A DNA stretch of 64,000 nucleotides from an uncultured Dorea sp. GTDB taxonomy: Bacteria; Bacillota; Clostridia; Lachnospirales; Lachnospiraceae. Of this stretch, positions 44,295 through 53,405 are shown piece by piece. The DNA is taken from NCBI GenBank assembly GCA_910586965.1, contig CAJUMF010000003.1, positions 62,001 through 126,000 on the forward strand, read 5' to 3'. A model generated the notes under the pieces. The model saw only the letters and a program-made list of their open reading frames with translations, ran no database searches and was not told the origin of the DNA. The first letter of the stretch is position 1. The number at the start of each line of letters is the position of its first letter. Position numbers and translations under genes: made by a program.

Positions 44295-46481
44295 TTAAAC
44301 TGCTCTTATATGGAACTGGAATGCTGTATACTCCGGAACCTCCCTCGGAATCGGAAGTCCGGCGTTCATCAGAGCGGAGCCGGACAGCGTATACTGCCCG
44401 TCGTTGACAGAATACACGGTATCGGCGTTAAGCCCTTTTGCGCGGACATATTCCTGCGGTCCGTTGCAGGTAAGGTTCGTAACGACTACGCTTAAGAGAG
44501 ATTCCTGCCTGTCCTTTGTCACATGCTGCCAGGCGGTCATGTTGCCAACCGCAAACGGGTTGCTTAAGCGGTAGTAATCGCCCTTGATGATAATATGGTA
44601 ATATTTTCGGAACAGTTCGCTCTGTTCTTTGCAGAGCTTTTGCTCTTCCGCGGTCAGATGGGTCGCATCCAGCTCATAGCCGAAAGTGCCTCCCATTGCC
44701 ACGACAGCTTTTGTCTTTAACGGCACGAGCTTTCCGCTGTCGGAAATGTGCGCGCCCATGCAGGACGGCGGATAGACAAAGGAAGTTCCGTAGTGGAGTT
44801 TCAGCCGGTCGATGGGGTGGTTGTTGTCGCTGACCCAGTACTGCGGGTAATAGTGGAGCATCGCCGCGTCAAAACGCCCGCCGCCTCCGCTGCATCCCTC
44901 GAACAGGATGTCCGGATGGGTCTTTATGATGGCGTTCATGGTGCGGTACAATCCTAAAATATAACGGTGATACACTTCGCCCTGCTTGCCGGCGGGCAGG
45001 GCATTTGACCAGATGTCTGCCAGGGAGCGGTTGATATCCCATTTTACATAGTAGATATTGGCATCGTCTAAGATGGCGTTGACCTTTTCAATCAGGTAGT
45101 CCTGCACGTCTTTGCGGCTCATGTCCAGGGCAATCTGGTTGCGGCTCCGAACCTCCGGGCGCCCGGGAATCTTCATGGCCCATTCCGGATGTGCGCGGTA
45201 GAGGTCGCTGTCTTCGGACACCATCTCCGGTTCGAACCAGATGCCGAACTTCATTCCAAGGTCGTTGATTTGCTCCACAAGAGCGTGGAGTCCGCATTTG
45301 ATTTTATTTTTATTGACAAACCAGTCTCCCAGGCCGCTGTTGTCATCGTCTCGTTTCCCGAACCAGCCGTCGTCCATGACAAGCAGCTCTACGCCCATGT
45401 TCTTCGCGGCTTTCGCGATTTCCACAAGCTTTTTGTCATCGAAATCCATAAAGGCAGCCTCCCAGCTATTGATCAGCACGGGGCGCTCTATCTCAGTCAC
45501 AAATTTGCTCTCGCAAAGGTTTGTGCGGTAAAAATTATGGTAAAGGTGGGAAAGGCCGGTCAGTCCATGTTCGGTAAATGCCATTACGACTTCCGGGCAT
45601 TCAAAGGTTTCGCCCGGTTTCACCTCGTAGACGAACTGTTTCGGATGGATGCCCATTACAAGCCGGAGTTGGTCGTACTGGTCAAGCTCTGCCTCGGCAA
45701 GGAAGTTGCCGCTGTACATGAGGGAGAATCCGTAGCATTTTCCGTAATCCTCGGTCGCCTCCTTGTCGCAGAGCACGACAAACGGGTTCTGCTGGTGGCT
45801 GGAGGAGCCGCGCACACTGCTGATAGTGTGGATATGGTGGGTCAAGGGCTGGCGTTCCACCTGCCGTTCCTGGCCGTACCGTCCGGGAAGGCTTAGAAGG
45901 TCCATGCCGGAGCCGTTGATAAAGTCCAGGCATACGGACATGATTTTCTTCAGATGAATCGGAGCTTTGCCGTTATTTTTTACTTTGACGGCTCTCGTGA
46001 TGATGTCAGCCTCCTCGAACACGCTGTATAAAAGAATCACATCCACGTTGCTCACCGAATCTGTCAGAGTGACCTCAAGGGTCTTTACGGTGTCGCCTTT
46101 ATTTGCAAAGACTGTGGGAAGAGTCTCCAAGCGGTACTTCCCGTCGGTGATGGAAATTTTTCTGGCTTTGCCGCTGAAAGAATAACTGCCGTCGCCGTTT
46201 ACCACTTCGATGCTGGCGGTGCGGAAATCCCCCTGCTGCTGGGTGGAAAATTCCTGGGGCTGCGCGTCTAGAGAGAAGGTGCGCTCGCCCAGCGATTCGT
46301 AAGGGTTGCCGGAAAAGCCCCGGTCGTACTGCATGATCTGGTAGCTTAAGTCAGCGTCATGAAGAGTGGGACCGTAATAGAGGTGGAACAGGTAATCGAG
46401 ATTTCCAATCTTCATCTGGTATGAAGTGTTTTTCGTGTGTAAAGTGATCGTGTTATTTGTTTTATTGTGAACAATTCCCAT
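44295..46481 (-). CDS. Alpha-galactosidase, family GH36
   Basis: Cytoplasmic enzyme of 728 residues that releases galactose from raffinose-type sugars and other alpha-galactosides. N-terminal beta-supersandwich (about 1-320), then a TIM barrel: LLVMDDGWFG, VKWDINR with nucleophile Asp482, CSGGGGRFD and YWVSDNNHPIDR with acid/base Asp552. Length and spacing match bacterial tetrameric GH36. AAGGAGG lies 10 bases before the ATG. No transporter or regulator is adjacent, so sugar uptake is encoded elsewhere. The gene is more GC-rich than its neighbours. Confidence 0.93.
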   Translation of the reverse strand: MGIVHNKTNNTITLHTKNTSYQMKIGNLDYLFHLYYGPTLHDADLSYQIMQYDRGFSGNPYESLGERTFSLDAQPQEFSTQQQGDFRTASIEVVNGDGSYSFSGKARKISITDGKYRLETLPTVFANKGDTVKTLEVTLTDSVSNVDVILLYSVFEEADIITRAVKVKNNGKAPIHLKKIMSVCLDFINGSGMDLLSLPGRYGQERQVERQPLTHHIHTISSVRGSSSHQQNPFVVLCDKEATEDYGKCYGFSLMYSGNFLAEAELDQYDQLRLVMGIHPKQFVYEVKPGETFECPEVVMAFTEHGLTGLSHLYHNFYRTNLCESKFVTEIERPVLINSWEAAFMDFDDKKLVEIAKAAKNMGVELLVMDDGWFGKRDDDNSGLGDWFVNKNKIKCGLHALVEQINDLGMKFGIWFEPEMVSEDSDLYRAHPEWAMKIPGRPEVRSRNQIALDMSRKDVQDYLIEKVNAILDDANIYYVKWDINRSLADIWSNALPAGKQGEVYHRYILGLYRTMNAIIKTHPDILFEGCSGGGGRFDAAMLHYYPQYWVSDNNHPIDRLKLHYGTSFVYPPSCMGAHISDSGKLVPLKTKAVVAMGGTFGYELDATHLTAEEQKLCKEQSELFRKYYHIIIKGDYYRLSNPFAVGNMTAWQHVTKDRQESLLSVVVTNLTCNGPQEYVRAKGLNADTVYSVNDGQYTLSGSALMNAGLPIPREVPEYTAFQFHIRAV

Positions 46482-46633
46482 GGGTGCCGTGACCTCCTTG
46501 TAGTTAGTAAAAAAAGTATATCATATTTAGAGGGAAGTTCATTTATTCAGAATGTCAGAAAAAAATGGGGAAACGTAGTGCATAAGTAACATGACAGGGA
46601 AAGAAATTTTATAATTGATATAATGACAATGTG

Positions 46634-46662
46634 TTGACAATAACCGAGCTTATGAGTATGCT
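46634..46662 (+). promoter_or_regulatory. Promoter of the DinJ-YafQ module
   Basis: TTGACA at 46634-46639 and TATGCT at 46657-46662 with a 17-base spacer; ATATT follows. The surrounding AGCTTATGAGTATGCT is close to an inverted repeat and may be the autoregulatory operator. Confidence 0.5.
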
Positions 46663-46686
46663 ATATTTAATATGGAGGTGCTGTAT

Positions 46687-46959
46687 ATGGCAACAACAAA
46701 TTTGAATATTAGAACAGAGAAAGCTATCAAAGAGCAGGCAGAGGAGATTTTTAATGAACTTGGTCTGAACATGACAACTGCTGTAAATATGTTTCTTAGA
46801 ACTACTATACGAGAACATGGTATTCCTTTTGAATTAAAGCTGGATGTGCCGAATGAAACAACGTTTGCTGCTATCGAAGAAGGCAGAAAGCTCGTGGCTG
46901 ATCCTTCTGCTCCGAGATATTCCAATATGGATGAGCTTAAGGAGGCACTCGAAGTATGA
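46687..46959 (+). CDS. dinJ: DinJ/RelB-family antitoxin
   Basis: Antitoxin of 90 residues. The N-terminal ribbon-helix-helix is seen in TTNLNIRTEKAIKEQAEEIF and LGLNMTTAVNMFLR, which binds DNA for autoregulation; the C-terminal part wraps the toxin. The ATG at 46687 follows GGAGGTGC; an earlier ATG at 46672 overlaps that site. It overlaps the toxin gene by 4 bases. Confidence 0.9.
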   Translation: MATTNLNIRTEKAIKEQAEEIFNELGLNMTTAVNMFLRTTIREHGIPFELKLDVPNETTFAAIEEGRKLVADPSAPRYSNMDELKEALEV

Positions 46960-47237
46960 AATATGATGTACAGTTTACCAATCAGTTTAAGAAGGACTTG
47001 AAACTTGCGAAAAAGCAAAATAAGAATCTTGATAAACTGTTTGAGGTAATTAGTACCTTAGCGGAAGGCAAAGCATTAGATGCAAAATACAGAGATCATA
47101 GCCTTGCAGGTGATTATAAAGGGGCGAGAGAATGTCATGTTGAGCCAGATTGGCTGTTGATTTATGAGATTTGTGGTGATGTACTGGTTCTGTTGCTTTA
47201 CAGGCTCGGAACACATTCGGAGTTATTCAAAAAGTAG
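46956..47237 (+). CDS. yafQ: YafQ-family mRNA interferase toxin
   Basis: Toxin of 93 residues of the RelE superfamily, which cleaves mRNA on the ribosome. Residues matching E. coli YafQ active site are present: YRDHSL (His), ECHVEPDW (His, Asp, Trp) and RLGTHSELF (His). The gene appears intact. The pair lies in an AT-rich stretch between the GC-rich alpha-galactosidase and nth genes, a sign of insertion. Confidence 0.9.
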   Translation: MKYDVQFTNQFKKDLKLAKKQNKNLDKLFEVISTLAEGKALDAKYRDHSLAGDYKGARECHVEPDWLLIYEICGDVLVLLLYRLGTHSELFKK

Positions 47238-47278
47238 TTTTTGAAAAATATATTTTCTTATAGAAGGAGTTGTTTCAC

Positions 47279-47914
47279 ATGCGAAAGAAGGAGCGGGCGT
47301 TTGAAATCATCGGGCGGCTGAAAAAGGAATACCCGGATGCGGGTTGTACGCTGGACTACGACCAGGCGTGGAAACTTTTAGTCAGCGTACGGCTTGCGGC
47401 ACAGTGTACGGATGCGCGGGTGAATGTTGTGGTTGAAGGGCTTTATGAGAAATATCCGGATATTGACGCGCTGGCGGCGGCGGACCCGGCGGATATTGAG
47501 GAGATTGTAAGACCCTGCGGGCTGGGGAAGAGTAAGGCGAGGGATATCAGCGCATGTATGCGGATGCTTAAAGACGAGTACGGCGGGAAGGTGCCGAAGG
47601 ATTTTGACGCGCTTTTGAAACTGCCGGGCGTCGGGAGGAAAAGCGCGAACCTTATTATGGGCGACGTGTTCGGGGAACCGGCGATTGTGACGGATACCCA
47701 CTGCATCCGCCTGGTGAACCGGATGGGGCTTGTGGACGGCATCAAGGAGCCGAAGAAGGTGGAGATGGCCCTCTGGAAGATTATCCCGCCAGAGGAAGGG
47801 AGCGATTTCTGCCACCGGCTGGTTTATCACGGGCGGGATGTGTGTACGGCGAGGACAAAGCCTTACTGCGAGAAATGCTGCCTTGCGGATATCTGCAAGA
47901 AGGCGGGCGTGTAG
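47279..47914 (+). CDS. nth: Endonuclease III
   Basis: DNA glycosylase/AP lyase of 211 residues for oxidised pyrimidines. Helix-hairpin-helix LPGVGRKSANLIMG has the catalytic Lys and VTDTHCIRLVNR the catalytic Asp. The C-terminal iron-sulfur cluster has four Cys, with seven residues between the first two instead of the usual six. AGAAGGAG lies 9 bases before the ATG at 47279. Confidence 0.93.
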   Translation: MRKKERAFEIIGRLKKEYPDAGCTLDYDQAWKLLVSVRLAAQCTDARVNVVVEGLYEKYPDIDALAAADPADIEEIVRPCGLGKSKARDISACMRMLKDEYGGKVPKDFDALLKLPGVGRKSANLIMGDVFGEPAIVTDTHCIRLVNRMGLVDGIKEPKKVEMALWKIIPPEEGSDFCHRLVYHGRDVCTARTKPYCEKCCLADICKKAGV

Positions 47915-47990
47915 ATATGCAGGCGGATTTTAGATTGATACCGCGCAGTTGTCAGATAAGAAAGCGATAAGAGAAAGGCGGCGTTTTAAA

Positions 47991-48278
47991 GTGGCGGATA
48001 TTATCGGAATGTTAGACGAATTACAGAACAAGGCCCTTCATCAGGAGGGGCTTAAAGAGAGGTTTCTTGCGACAAGGAATGACCCGTCTCCGGTCAGTGC
48101 GTTTTGCCGCGTGTGCCGGGAGGAGGGCTATGAGATTTACGAGATGGAGCTTGTCTGCGCGGGGGAGGATTTCCATGCGGCGATGAAACGCAGCACCAAC
48201 GGCGGCGGGGAAAATTCGCCGAAACTTGCAGGACAGGATGATTTTTATGAATTATTTCTTGCAGCGATAGAGGATTAA
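47991..48278 (+). CDS. Small Nif11-like protein of unknown function
   Basis: Protein of about 95 residues. Two predicted helices, an FCRVCREEGYEIYEMEL segment that resembles the second half of Nif11 domains, a conserved-looking STNGGGENSP turn and an acidic, aromatic end. Nif11 domains often form leaders of modified peptides, but there is no GG cleavage site with a core peptide nor modifying enzyme nearby, so it is probably a stand-alone protein. The GTG at 47991 follows AGGCGG; a TTG at 47949 opens the same frame. Its closeness to recQ may mean co-transcription. Confidence 0.5.
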   Translation: MADIIGMLDELQNKALHQEGLKERFLATRNDPSPVSAFCRVCREEGYEIYEMELVCAGEDFHAAMKRSTNGGGENSPKLAGQDDFYELFLAAIED

Positions 48279-48330
48279 TTGGAATTGCCGGCGAACGGCA
48301 GTCAGCAGTACAGAAGGGAAGGAATGGAAG

Positions 48331-50277
48331 ATAGAACGGGCAAGGAAAGTTTTAAAGCAATATTTTGGGTATGAAGATTTCAGGGAAGGGCAGGCAAAGC
48401 TTATCGGTGCGGTGCTTGGCGGGCATGACGTGCTTGGCATCATGCCTACGGGCGCGGGCAAATCCATCTGCTTTCAGGTTCCGGCGCTTATGGCGGAGGG
48501 GATTACCCTTGTCATATCCCCGCTGATTTCGCTGATGAAGGATCAGGTGAGCGCCCTGAATCAGGCGGGCATCCATGCGGCGTATCTGAACAGCTCTCTG
48601 ACCATGGGGCAGTATACGAAGGCTTTACAGCTTGCGAAGGCGGGAAGATACAAGATTATCTATGTCGCCCCGGAGCGGCTTGCGACGGAAGGATTTCTTG
48701 ACTTTGCCCTTAGCAGCGGGGTGAAGATATCTATGGTCGCGGTGGATGAGGCGCACTGTGTTTCCCAGTGGGGACAGGATTTCCGCCCGGGATATTTGAA
48801 AATTGCGGAATTTATCCGGAAATTTCCGCACAGGCCGGTTGTCTGTGCATATACTGCTACTGCGACGGAAGATGTGCGGGGAGATATCATAGAGCTTTTG
48901 GAGCTTAAGGAGCCCGCGGTGACGGTGACGGGATTTGACCGGGATAATCTGTATTTTGCGGTGAAAAAGCCGGCGGATAAGTATAAGGAGCTGGTTACAT
49001 ATCTCAGGAAAAAGGAGCAGGAGCTTTCGGGGTGCAGCGGGATTATCTACTGCCTGACGAGAAAGAGTGTGGAGGATATCTGTTATCGGCTGCGGCAGGA
49101 CGGATTTTCGGTGACCCGGTATCATGCAGGGCTTGACGACGAGGAACGGCGGGAGAATCAGGATGATTTTATCTACGACAGACGGCATGTGATGGTGGCG
49201 ACCAATGCTTTTGGGATGGGCATTGACAAGTCGGACGTGCGGTTTGTCGTTCATTATAATATGCCGAAAAATATGGAGAGCTACTATCAGGAGGCGGGGC
49301 GAGCCGGGAGGGACGGCGCGCCGGCAGAATGCATACTCTATTATGAGCCGTCGGACGTGCGGATGAACCAGATGTTTATCGGAAATAATGAGAATAACGA
49401 GATGCTTGATGCGGCGGCGAAGGCGCTCATTGAGGAGCGTGACCGATGGCGGCTTAAGCAGATGACGTTTTATTGCTTTACATCGGAGTGTCTGAGGCAT
49501 TATATTTTAAAATATTTTGGCGAGGAGACTTCCGGGTACTGCGGGAATTGCCTGAACTGCCTGACGCAGTTTGAGGAGGTGGACATCACAAGGGAGGTGT
49601 CTGCAATTCTGAAATGTATCCGGGAGAACTGGACGGCTTACGGCGTTACGACGGTCATTGATATCTTAAGGGGCGCAAAGAGCCAGCGGATTCTCAGTAA
49701 GAACCTGGATAAAAATTCCCAGTACGGGCGGCTCGGTGACCAGTCCGTGACCCGCCTCCGTCAGATCATACAGGAGATGATGTATCAGGGGTATCTGGAG
49801 CTTTCCGGGGATACTTACCCAGTGTTAAGGCTCGCGCAGGGGGCGCGGGAGCAGCAGGGATTGCCGATAGCGGAGCAGCAGACATCGCTGACAGCCGGGG
49901 AGCAGGAGCCAATGCCGAAGGCGGGCGAGGAGACGGCTCCCATAATCTTAAAGCTGCCGAAGGAGCAGGAGAGGAAAAAAGGCGGTTCCGGGGGAGAATC
50001 CGGGAGTGCAGGCGGAAGGAAGAGGAAAAAAGCCGGAGCGGCAGCCGCCCTCAGGGAGCAGGATATGGAGCTTTTCGAGGAGCTTAGGGCACTTCGGAGA
50101 GATATTGCGGCGGAGGAAAAGGTGCCGCCTTATATTATATTTTCCGACAAGACGCTTGTCCTTATGTGCCTGAGCCGGCCGAAGGATACCGCCGGGATGC
50201 TTAATATCAGCGGAATCGGGGAGTATAAAGTGAAGAAGTACGGGGAGAGGTTCCTGACGGTGCTTAAGGACACATAA
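48331..50277 (+). CDS. recQ: ATP-dependent DNA helicase RecQ (start codon unusual)
   Basis: RecQ of about 648 residues. Motif 0 FREGQ, Walker A MPTGAGKS, DEAH box, helicase C domain, Zn cluster with GYCGNCLNC, winged-helix RQC, a charged low-complexity linker (about 510-580) and a C-terminal HRDC domain. Reading frame and homology require a start before 48412, the first GTG, which would lose motif 0. In-frame there is no ATG, GTG or TTG back to the stop at 48268; an ATA at 48331 has AAGGGAAGGA 7 bases upstream, while the nearby ATG at 48324 is in another frame. Either a rare ATA start or a small indel. Confidence 0.85.
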   Translation: MERARKVLKQYFGYEDFREGQAKLIGAVLGGHDVLGIMPTGAGKSICFQVPALMAEGITLVISPLISLMKDQVSALNQAGIHAAYLNSSLTMGQYTKALQLAKAGRYKIIYVAPERLATEGFLDFALSSGVKISMVAVDEAHCVSQWGQDFRPGYLKIAEFIRKFPHRPVVCAYTATATEDVRGDIIELLELKEPAVTVTGFDRDNLYFAVKKPADKYKELVTYLRKKEQELSGCSGIIYCLTRKSVEDICYRLRQDGFSVTRYHAGLDDEERRENQDDFIYDRRHVMVATNAFGMGIDKSDVRFVVHYNMPKNMESYYQEAGRAGRDGAPAECILYYEPSDVRMNQMFIGNNENNEMLDAAAKALIEERDRWRLKQMTFYCFTSECLRHYILKYFGEETSGYCGNCLNCLTQFEEVDITREVSAILKCIRENWTAYGVTTVIDILRGAKSQRILSKNLDKNSQYGRLGDQSVTRLRQIIQEMMYQGYLELSGDTYPVLRLAQGAREQQGLPIAEQQTSLTAGEQEPMPKAGEETAPIILKLPKEQERKKGGSGGESGSAGGRKRKKAGAAAALREQDMELFEELRALRRDIAAEEKVPPYIIFSDKTLVLMCLSRPKDTAGMLNISGIGEYKVKKYGERFLTVLKDT

Positions 50278-50336
50278 GGATTTGTTTTAATTAAGATAGA
50301 TGAGGAATTTGCAGCGGACAGGGAGGCATAAATAAT

Positions 50337-51215
50337 ATGGCGGATAACGGAAAACAGATTGCGATACGGGTGTCTATCGTCAGCGTGGCGGTGAATATCC
50401 TTTTATCGGTGCTTAAACTTGCGGCGGGGCTCATCGCCCATTCTGGGGCGATGGTGTCGGACGCGGTGCATTCGGCGTCGGATGTGTTCAGTACATTTGT
50501 GGTGATGATTGGGGTGCATATGGCAAGCAAGGAGGCGGATGAAGAACATCCTTACGGCCATGAGCGGATGGAGTGCGTGGCGGCAATCGTGCTGGCGGCT
50601 GTGCTGTTCGCGACGGGTCTGGCGATTGGGTATACCGGGCTTGAGCAGCTTTTGGGCGGCTATGAGGAGATAAAAGTTCCGGGGGCGCTTGCCCTTCTGG
50701 CGGCGCTCATCTCGATCGGGGTGAAGGAGTGGATGTACTGGTATACGGTGCTGGCGGCGAAGAAGATTAATTCGGGGGCGCTTAAGGCGGACGCGTGGCA
50801 TCACCGCTCAGACGCCCTGTCTTCGGTGGGCGCCCTGTTTGGAATCGCGGGGGCGAGGATGGGCTACCCGTTTCTTGACTGTGTGGCCAGCGTGATAATC
50901 TGCGCTTTTGTCATCAAGGCGGCGTATGACATCTTTAAGGACGCGGTTGACAAGATGCTGGATACGGCGTGTGATAAGGATACGGTGAAAAAACTTCAGA
51001 AAATCATCCTGAACCAGCCGGGAGTCCTTGGAATCAGCAAATTGACGACGCGGATTTTCGGGTCGAAGATTTATGTGGATGTGGAGATTGAGGCGGACGG
51101 GGATATGACGCTCAGAGCCGCCCATGAGGTGGCGGAAAATGTCCACCATGCCATTGAGCAGGGGGCGAGCGATGTGAAACACTGCATGGTGCATGTGAAT
51201 CCGCGGCGGGTGTAA
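50337..51215 (+). CDS. Cation diffusion facilitator family metal efflux protein
   Basis: CDF transporter of 292 residues. Six membrane helices are expected in residues 10-200, with metal-site motifs SDAVHSASDV (helix 2) and HHRSDALSS (helix 5), and a cytoplasmic C-terminal domain of about 85 residues. It exports Zn2+, Fe2+, Mn2+ or similar by proton exchange. The His/Asp pattern does not settle the metal. Second possible member of an operon with recQ (59-base gap). Confidence 0.9.
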   Translation: MADNGKQIAIRVSIVSVAVNILLSVLKLAAGLIAHSGAMVSDAVHSASDVFSTFVVMIGVHMASKEADEEHPYGHERMECVAAIVLAAVLFATGLAIGYTGLEQLLGGYEEIKVPGALALLAALISIGVKEWMYWYTVLAAKKINSGALKADAWHHRSDALSSVGALFGIAGARMGYPFLDCVASVIICAFVIKAAYDIFKDAVDKMLDTACDKDTVKKLQKIILNQPGVLGISKLTTRIFGSKIYVDVEIEADGDMTLRAAHEVAENVHHAIEQGASDVKHCMVHVNPRRV

Positions 51216-51302
51216 GATGACTGTTTTTAGGATTGTGGGAGCACGAAGTGCGGAACAATCCGTGGCATCATAGGGGCAAAAATAGCAGCGCACACGGGCG
51301 GC

Positions 51303-52211
51303 TTAGATGTCCGCCGCCCACTGCTGAAGGAATTCCTGGCAGAATTTAATAAAGTCAGTCTGGCTCGCGTGGAAGTAACTGTTACGCATAGAGATAAGAT
51401 TGTAAGAATGGAAAGCGTAGTAATCGTCAATGTAGATTTGCTGCAGCTTTCCTTCTTTTAATTCCCGGGCAACGGCGCTCTTATAGAGGAAAGCAATCCC
51501 AATGTTCTGCATAATGAATTGTTTTACGATTGTAAGCCCGTTGCTGACTTCGATTCGGCTGTCAAAACGCATAGTTACGATATTGTTGTCCCGGAAAATG
51601 GATTCTAAACGTTTCCGGGATGGGGTCTTGTCCACGCCGAGTATAAGGGTGCTGCTGTAGACATCATCAATTGGCACATGTTTTTCAGCCAGGGGATGCT
51701 CGGGAGAGCATACGCAGATGGTGCTGCTGCTGCACAGTTCGTAATAATCATGTTCTGTTTTGGACACGATTCCGTCCATCAGAAAGAAGTCTAAATCCCC
51801 TCCGTTTAACATTCGGGACAGCTCGTCATAGTTGTCCGTTACGATTCTTATCTTGTAATCCGGATTATTTTTCATGAAATCAATAATCAGATATGGAAGG
51901 AACGATTCGCCGGCTGACTGCTCCGCGCCCAGACGCAGGACTTTTATGGAGTCGGACGAGGATGCCAGCTGCTCTTTTATGCGTTCCGAGTCTGAATAAA
52001 CCGAATTGGTATACTGATATAAAGTCTTTCCGGCAGGAGTCAGATGGAATTTCCGGTTCTGGTATGTATAGAGCTTTGTCTGGTAATAGGACTCCAGATA
52101 TTTAATGTGGTGGGAAACGGCGGGCTGTGTAATATGCAATTTTTCGGCGGTTTTGGTAAAACTATTTGTGTGGCACAGTGTCAGGAATGTTAGTAAACGG
52201 AAATCCAGCAT
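51303..52211 (-). CDS. LysR-family transcriptional regulator
   Basis: LysR regulator of 302 residues. The N-terminal helix-turn-helix is in FTKTAEKLHITQPAVSHHIK; the rest is a two-lobed effector domain. It is divergent from the racemase-like gene at 52407, the usual arrangement of a LysR regulator and its target, and a palindrome lies between them. The inducer is unknown. Confidence 0.88.
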   Translation of the reverse strand: MLDFRLLTFLTLCHTNSFTKTAEKLHITQPAVSHHIKYLESYYQTKLYTYQNRKFHLTPAGKTLYQYTNSVYSDSERIKEQLASSSDSIKVLRLGAEQSAGESFLPYLIIDFMKNNPDYKIRIVTDNYDELSRMLNGGDLDFFLMDGIVSKTEHDYYELCSSSTICVCSPEHPLAEKHVPIDDVYSSTLILGVDKTPSRKRLESIFRDNNIVTMRFDSRIEVSNGLTIVKQFIMQNIGIAFLYKSAVARELKEGKLQQIYIDDYYAFHSYNLISMRNSYFHASQTDFIKFCQEFLQQWAADI

Positions 52212-52246
52212 AGTATTGCCTCCTTGTCTATTAATTTGCGTAATAG

Positions 52247-52262
52247 ATAAATTAGTATTTAT
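52247..52262. promoter_or_regulatory. Palindrome between the LysR gene and the racemase-like gene
   Basis: ATAAAT-TAGT-ATTTAT is a perfect inverted repeat 35 bases before the LysR start. It fits the T-N11-A type of LysR site. A further ATAAAT occurs near 52280. The 195-base gap is AT-rich and must hold both divergent promoters. Confidence 0.45.
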
Positions 52263-52406
52263 AATTTTATTATAGAGATAAATGCTGGTATAATCAATAA
52301 TAAGTTAAATTAATCAGAAAATATATCGATATAATATACATTTTTCTGGTTATTTCATTTTACATATATAAGGAAAAATAATGAGAAATCGATAGGAGGA
52401 GGACAT

Positions 52407-53168
52407 ATGACTAGGAAAAGAATCTTGTTTCTGAAGGTAGTTGCTTATGATACGATGAATGAGGCGATAAAGGAATATCTGGAGGAGTATAAAAACGCAG
52501 ACACGCAGATAGAGGTCAGAAGCCTTGCCGCTGGCCCGAAGCATCTGGAGTATCAGTACTATCAGGCGGTGGCGGGCGCCGGAATTTTAAAGGAAATCCT
52601 GAAAGCGGAGAGGGACGGGTTTGATGCGGTAGTGACCAGTTGTTTTGACGATTCTTTTCTTTATCCGGCGCGTGAGATCAGTAAGAACATCATCGTAACG
52701 GCACCGGGGGAATCCAGCATGTATCTGGCCTCAGTGCTGGGCAGCAAGTTTTCAATTATCGTGGGCCGGGATAAGTGGATTCCGCAGATGCGGGAGAATG
52801 TGTACAAATATGGGTTGGGAGAAAAGCTGGCATCGTTTCGCAGCCTTGGGTTAGGAGTTCTGGACTTTCACAGAGATGAAGAGCTGACGCTTAAAAAGAT
52901 GAAGGAAGAAATCCGAAGAGCAATCGAAGAAGACCGTGCGGAAGTTATCGTCCTTGGCTGCAGTATGCAGTTTGGATTTTACCGGGAACTTCAGAAGGAG
53001 TTTAAAGTTCCGGTTATTGATTCTATGATAGCAGGATTAAAACAGGCGGAGTATCTGTTGGAGCTGAAGGAGAAAACAGGATGGGGCTTCAGTCGGAGAG
53101 GCTTATATGAGCGCCCGCCAAAGGAAGAGATGGAGGACTGGAAGTTAGAGTATATCGATAACTTTTGA
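52407..53168 (+). CDS. Asp/Glu/hydantoin racemase-superfamily protein
   Basis: Protein of 253 residues. Two Cys-containing motifs expected of this superfamily are visible: VVTSCFDDSF near 75-84 and VLGCSMQFG near 182-190, each in a half with similar fold. Members include hydantoin racemase, Asp/Glu racemase and maleate isomerase; none can be picked. AGGAGGAGG precedes the ATG. The neighbouring LysR regulator probably controls it. Confidence 0.78.
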   Translation: MTRKRILFLKVVAYDTMNEAIKEYLEEYKNADTQIEVRSLAAGPKHLEYQYYQAVAGAGILKEILKAERDGFDAVVTSCFDDSFLYPAREISKNIIVTAPGESSMYLASVLGSKFSIIVGRDKWIPQMRENVYKYGLGEKLASFRSLGLGVLDFHRDEELTLKKMKEEIRRAIEEDRAEVIVLGCSMQFGFYRELQKEFKVPVIDSMIAGLKQAEYLLELKEKTGWGFSRRGLYERPPKEEMEDWKLEYIDNF

Positions 53169-53405
53169 GTAGCTGGCGGCGGATACACAAAAGTTTTCAT
53201 TTAGGTGGATATGTGTTTAAGGTATACAAAACAGACGGTCAAGGATTTAGAAAATATAAAAACCTCCTTCTCCAAAATCGTCTTCAAATGGGTCATCTTC
53301 ATTTGTCATTTATGGTATCAGGTACAAGAATTATCTCAAATCAGATAATACAGCAGCGTCTTACCATTAGTTATTCAGTTTTGGTTACCATCTTCAAGCA
53401 TATTA

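Noticed and set aside
45189..45896. 235-codon plus-strand frame inside the alpha-galactosidase gene
   Set aside because: Antisense shadow in GC-rich coding DNA; GH36 motifs on the minus strand are complete.
53247..53309. 20-residue acidic minus-strand peptide frame
   Set aside because: It has no ribosome site and is too short to judge; possibly a remnant of an old gene end.
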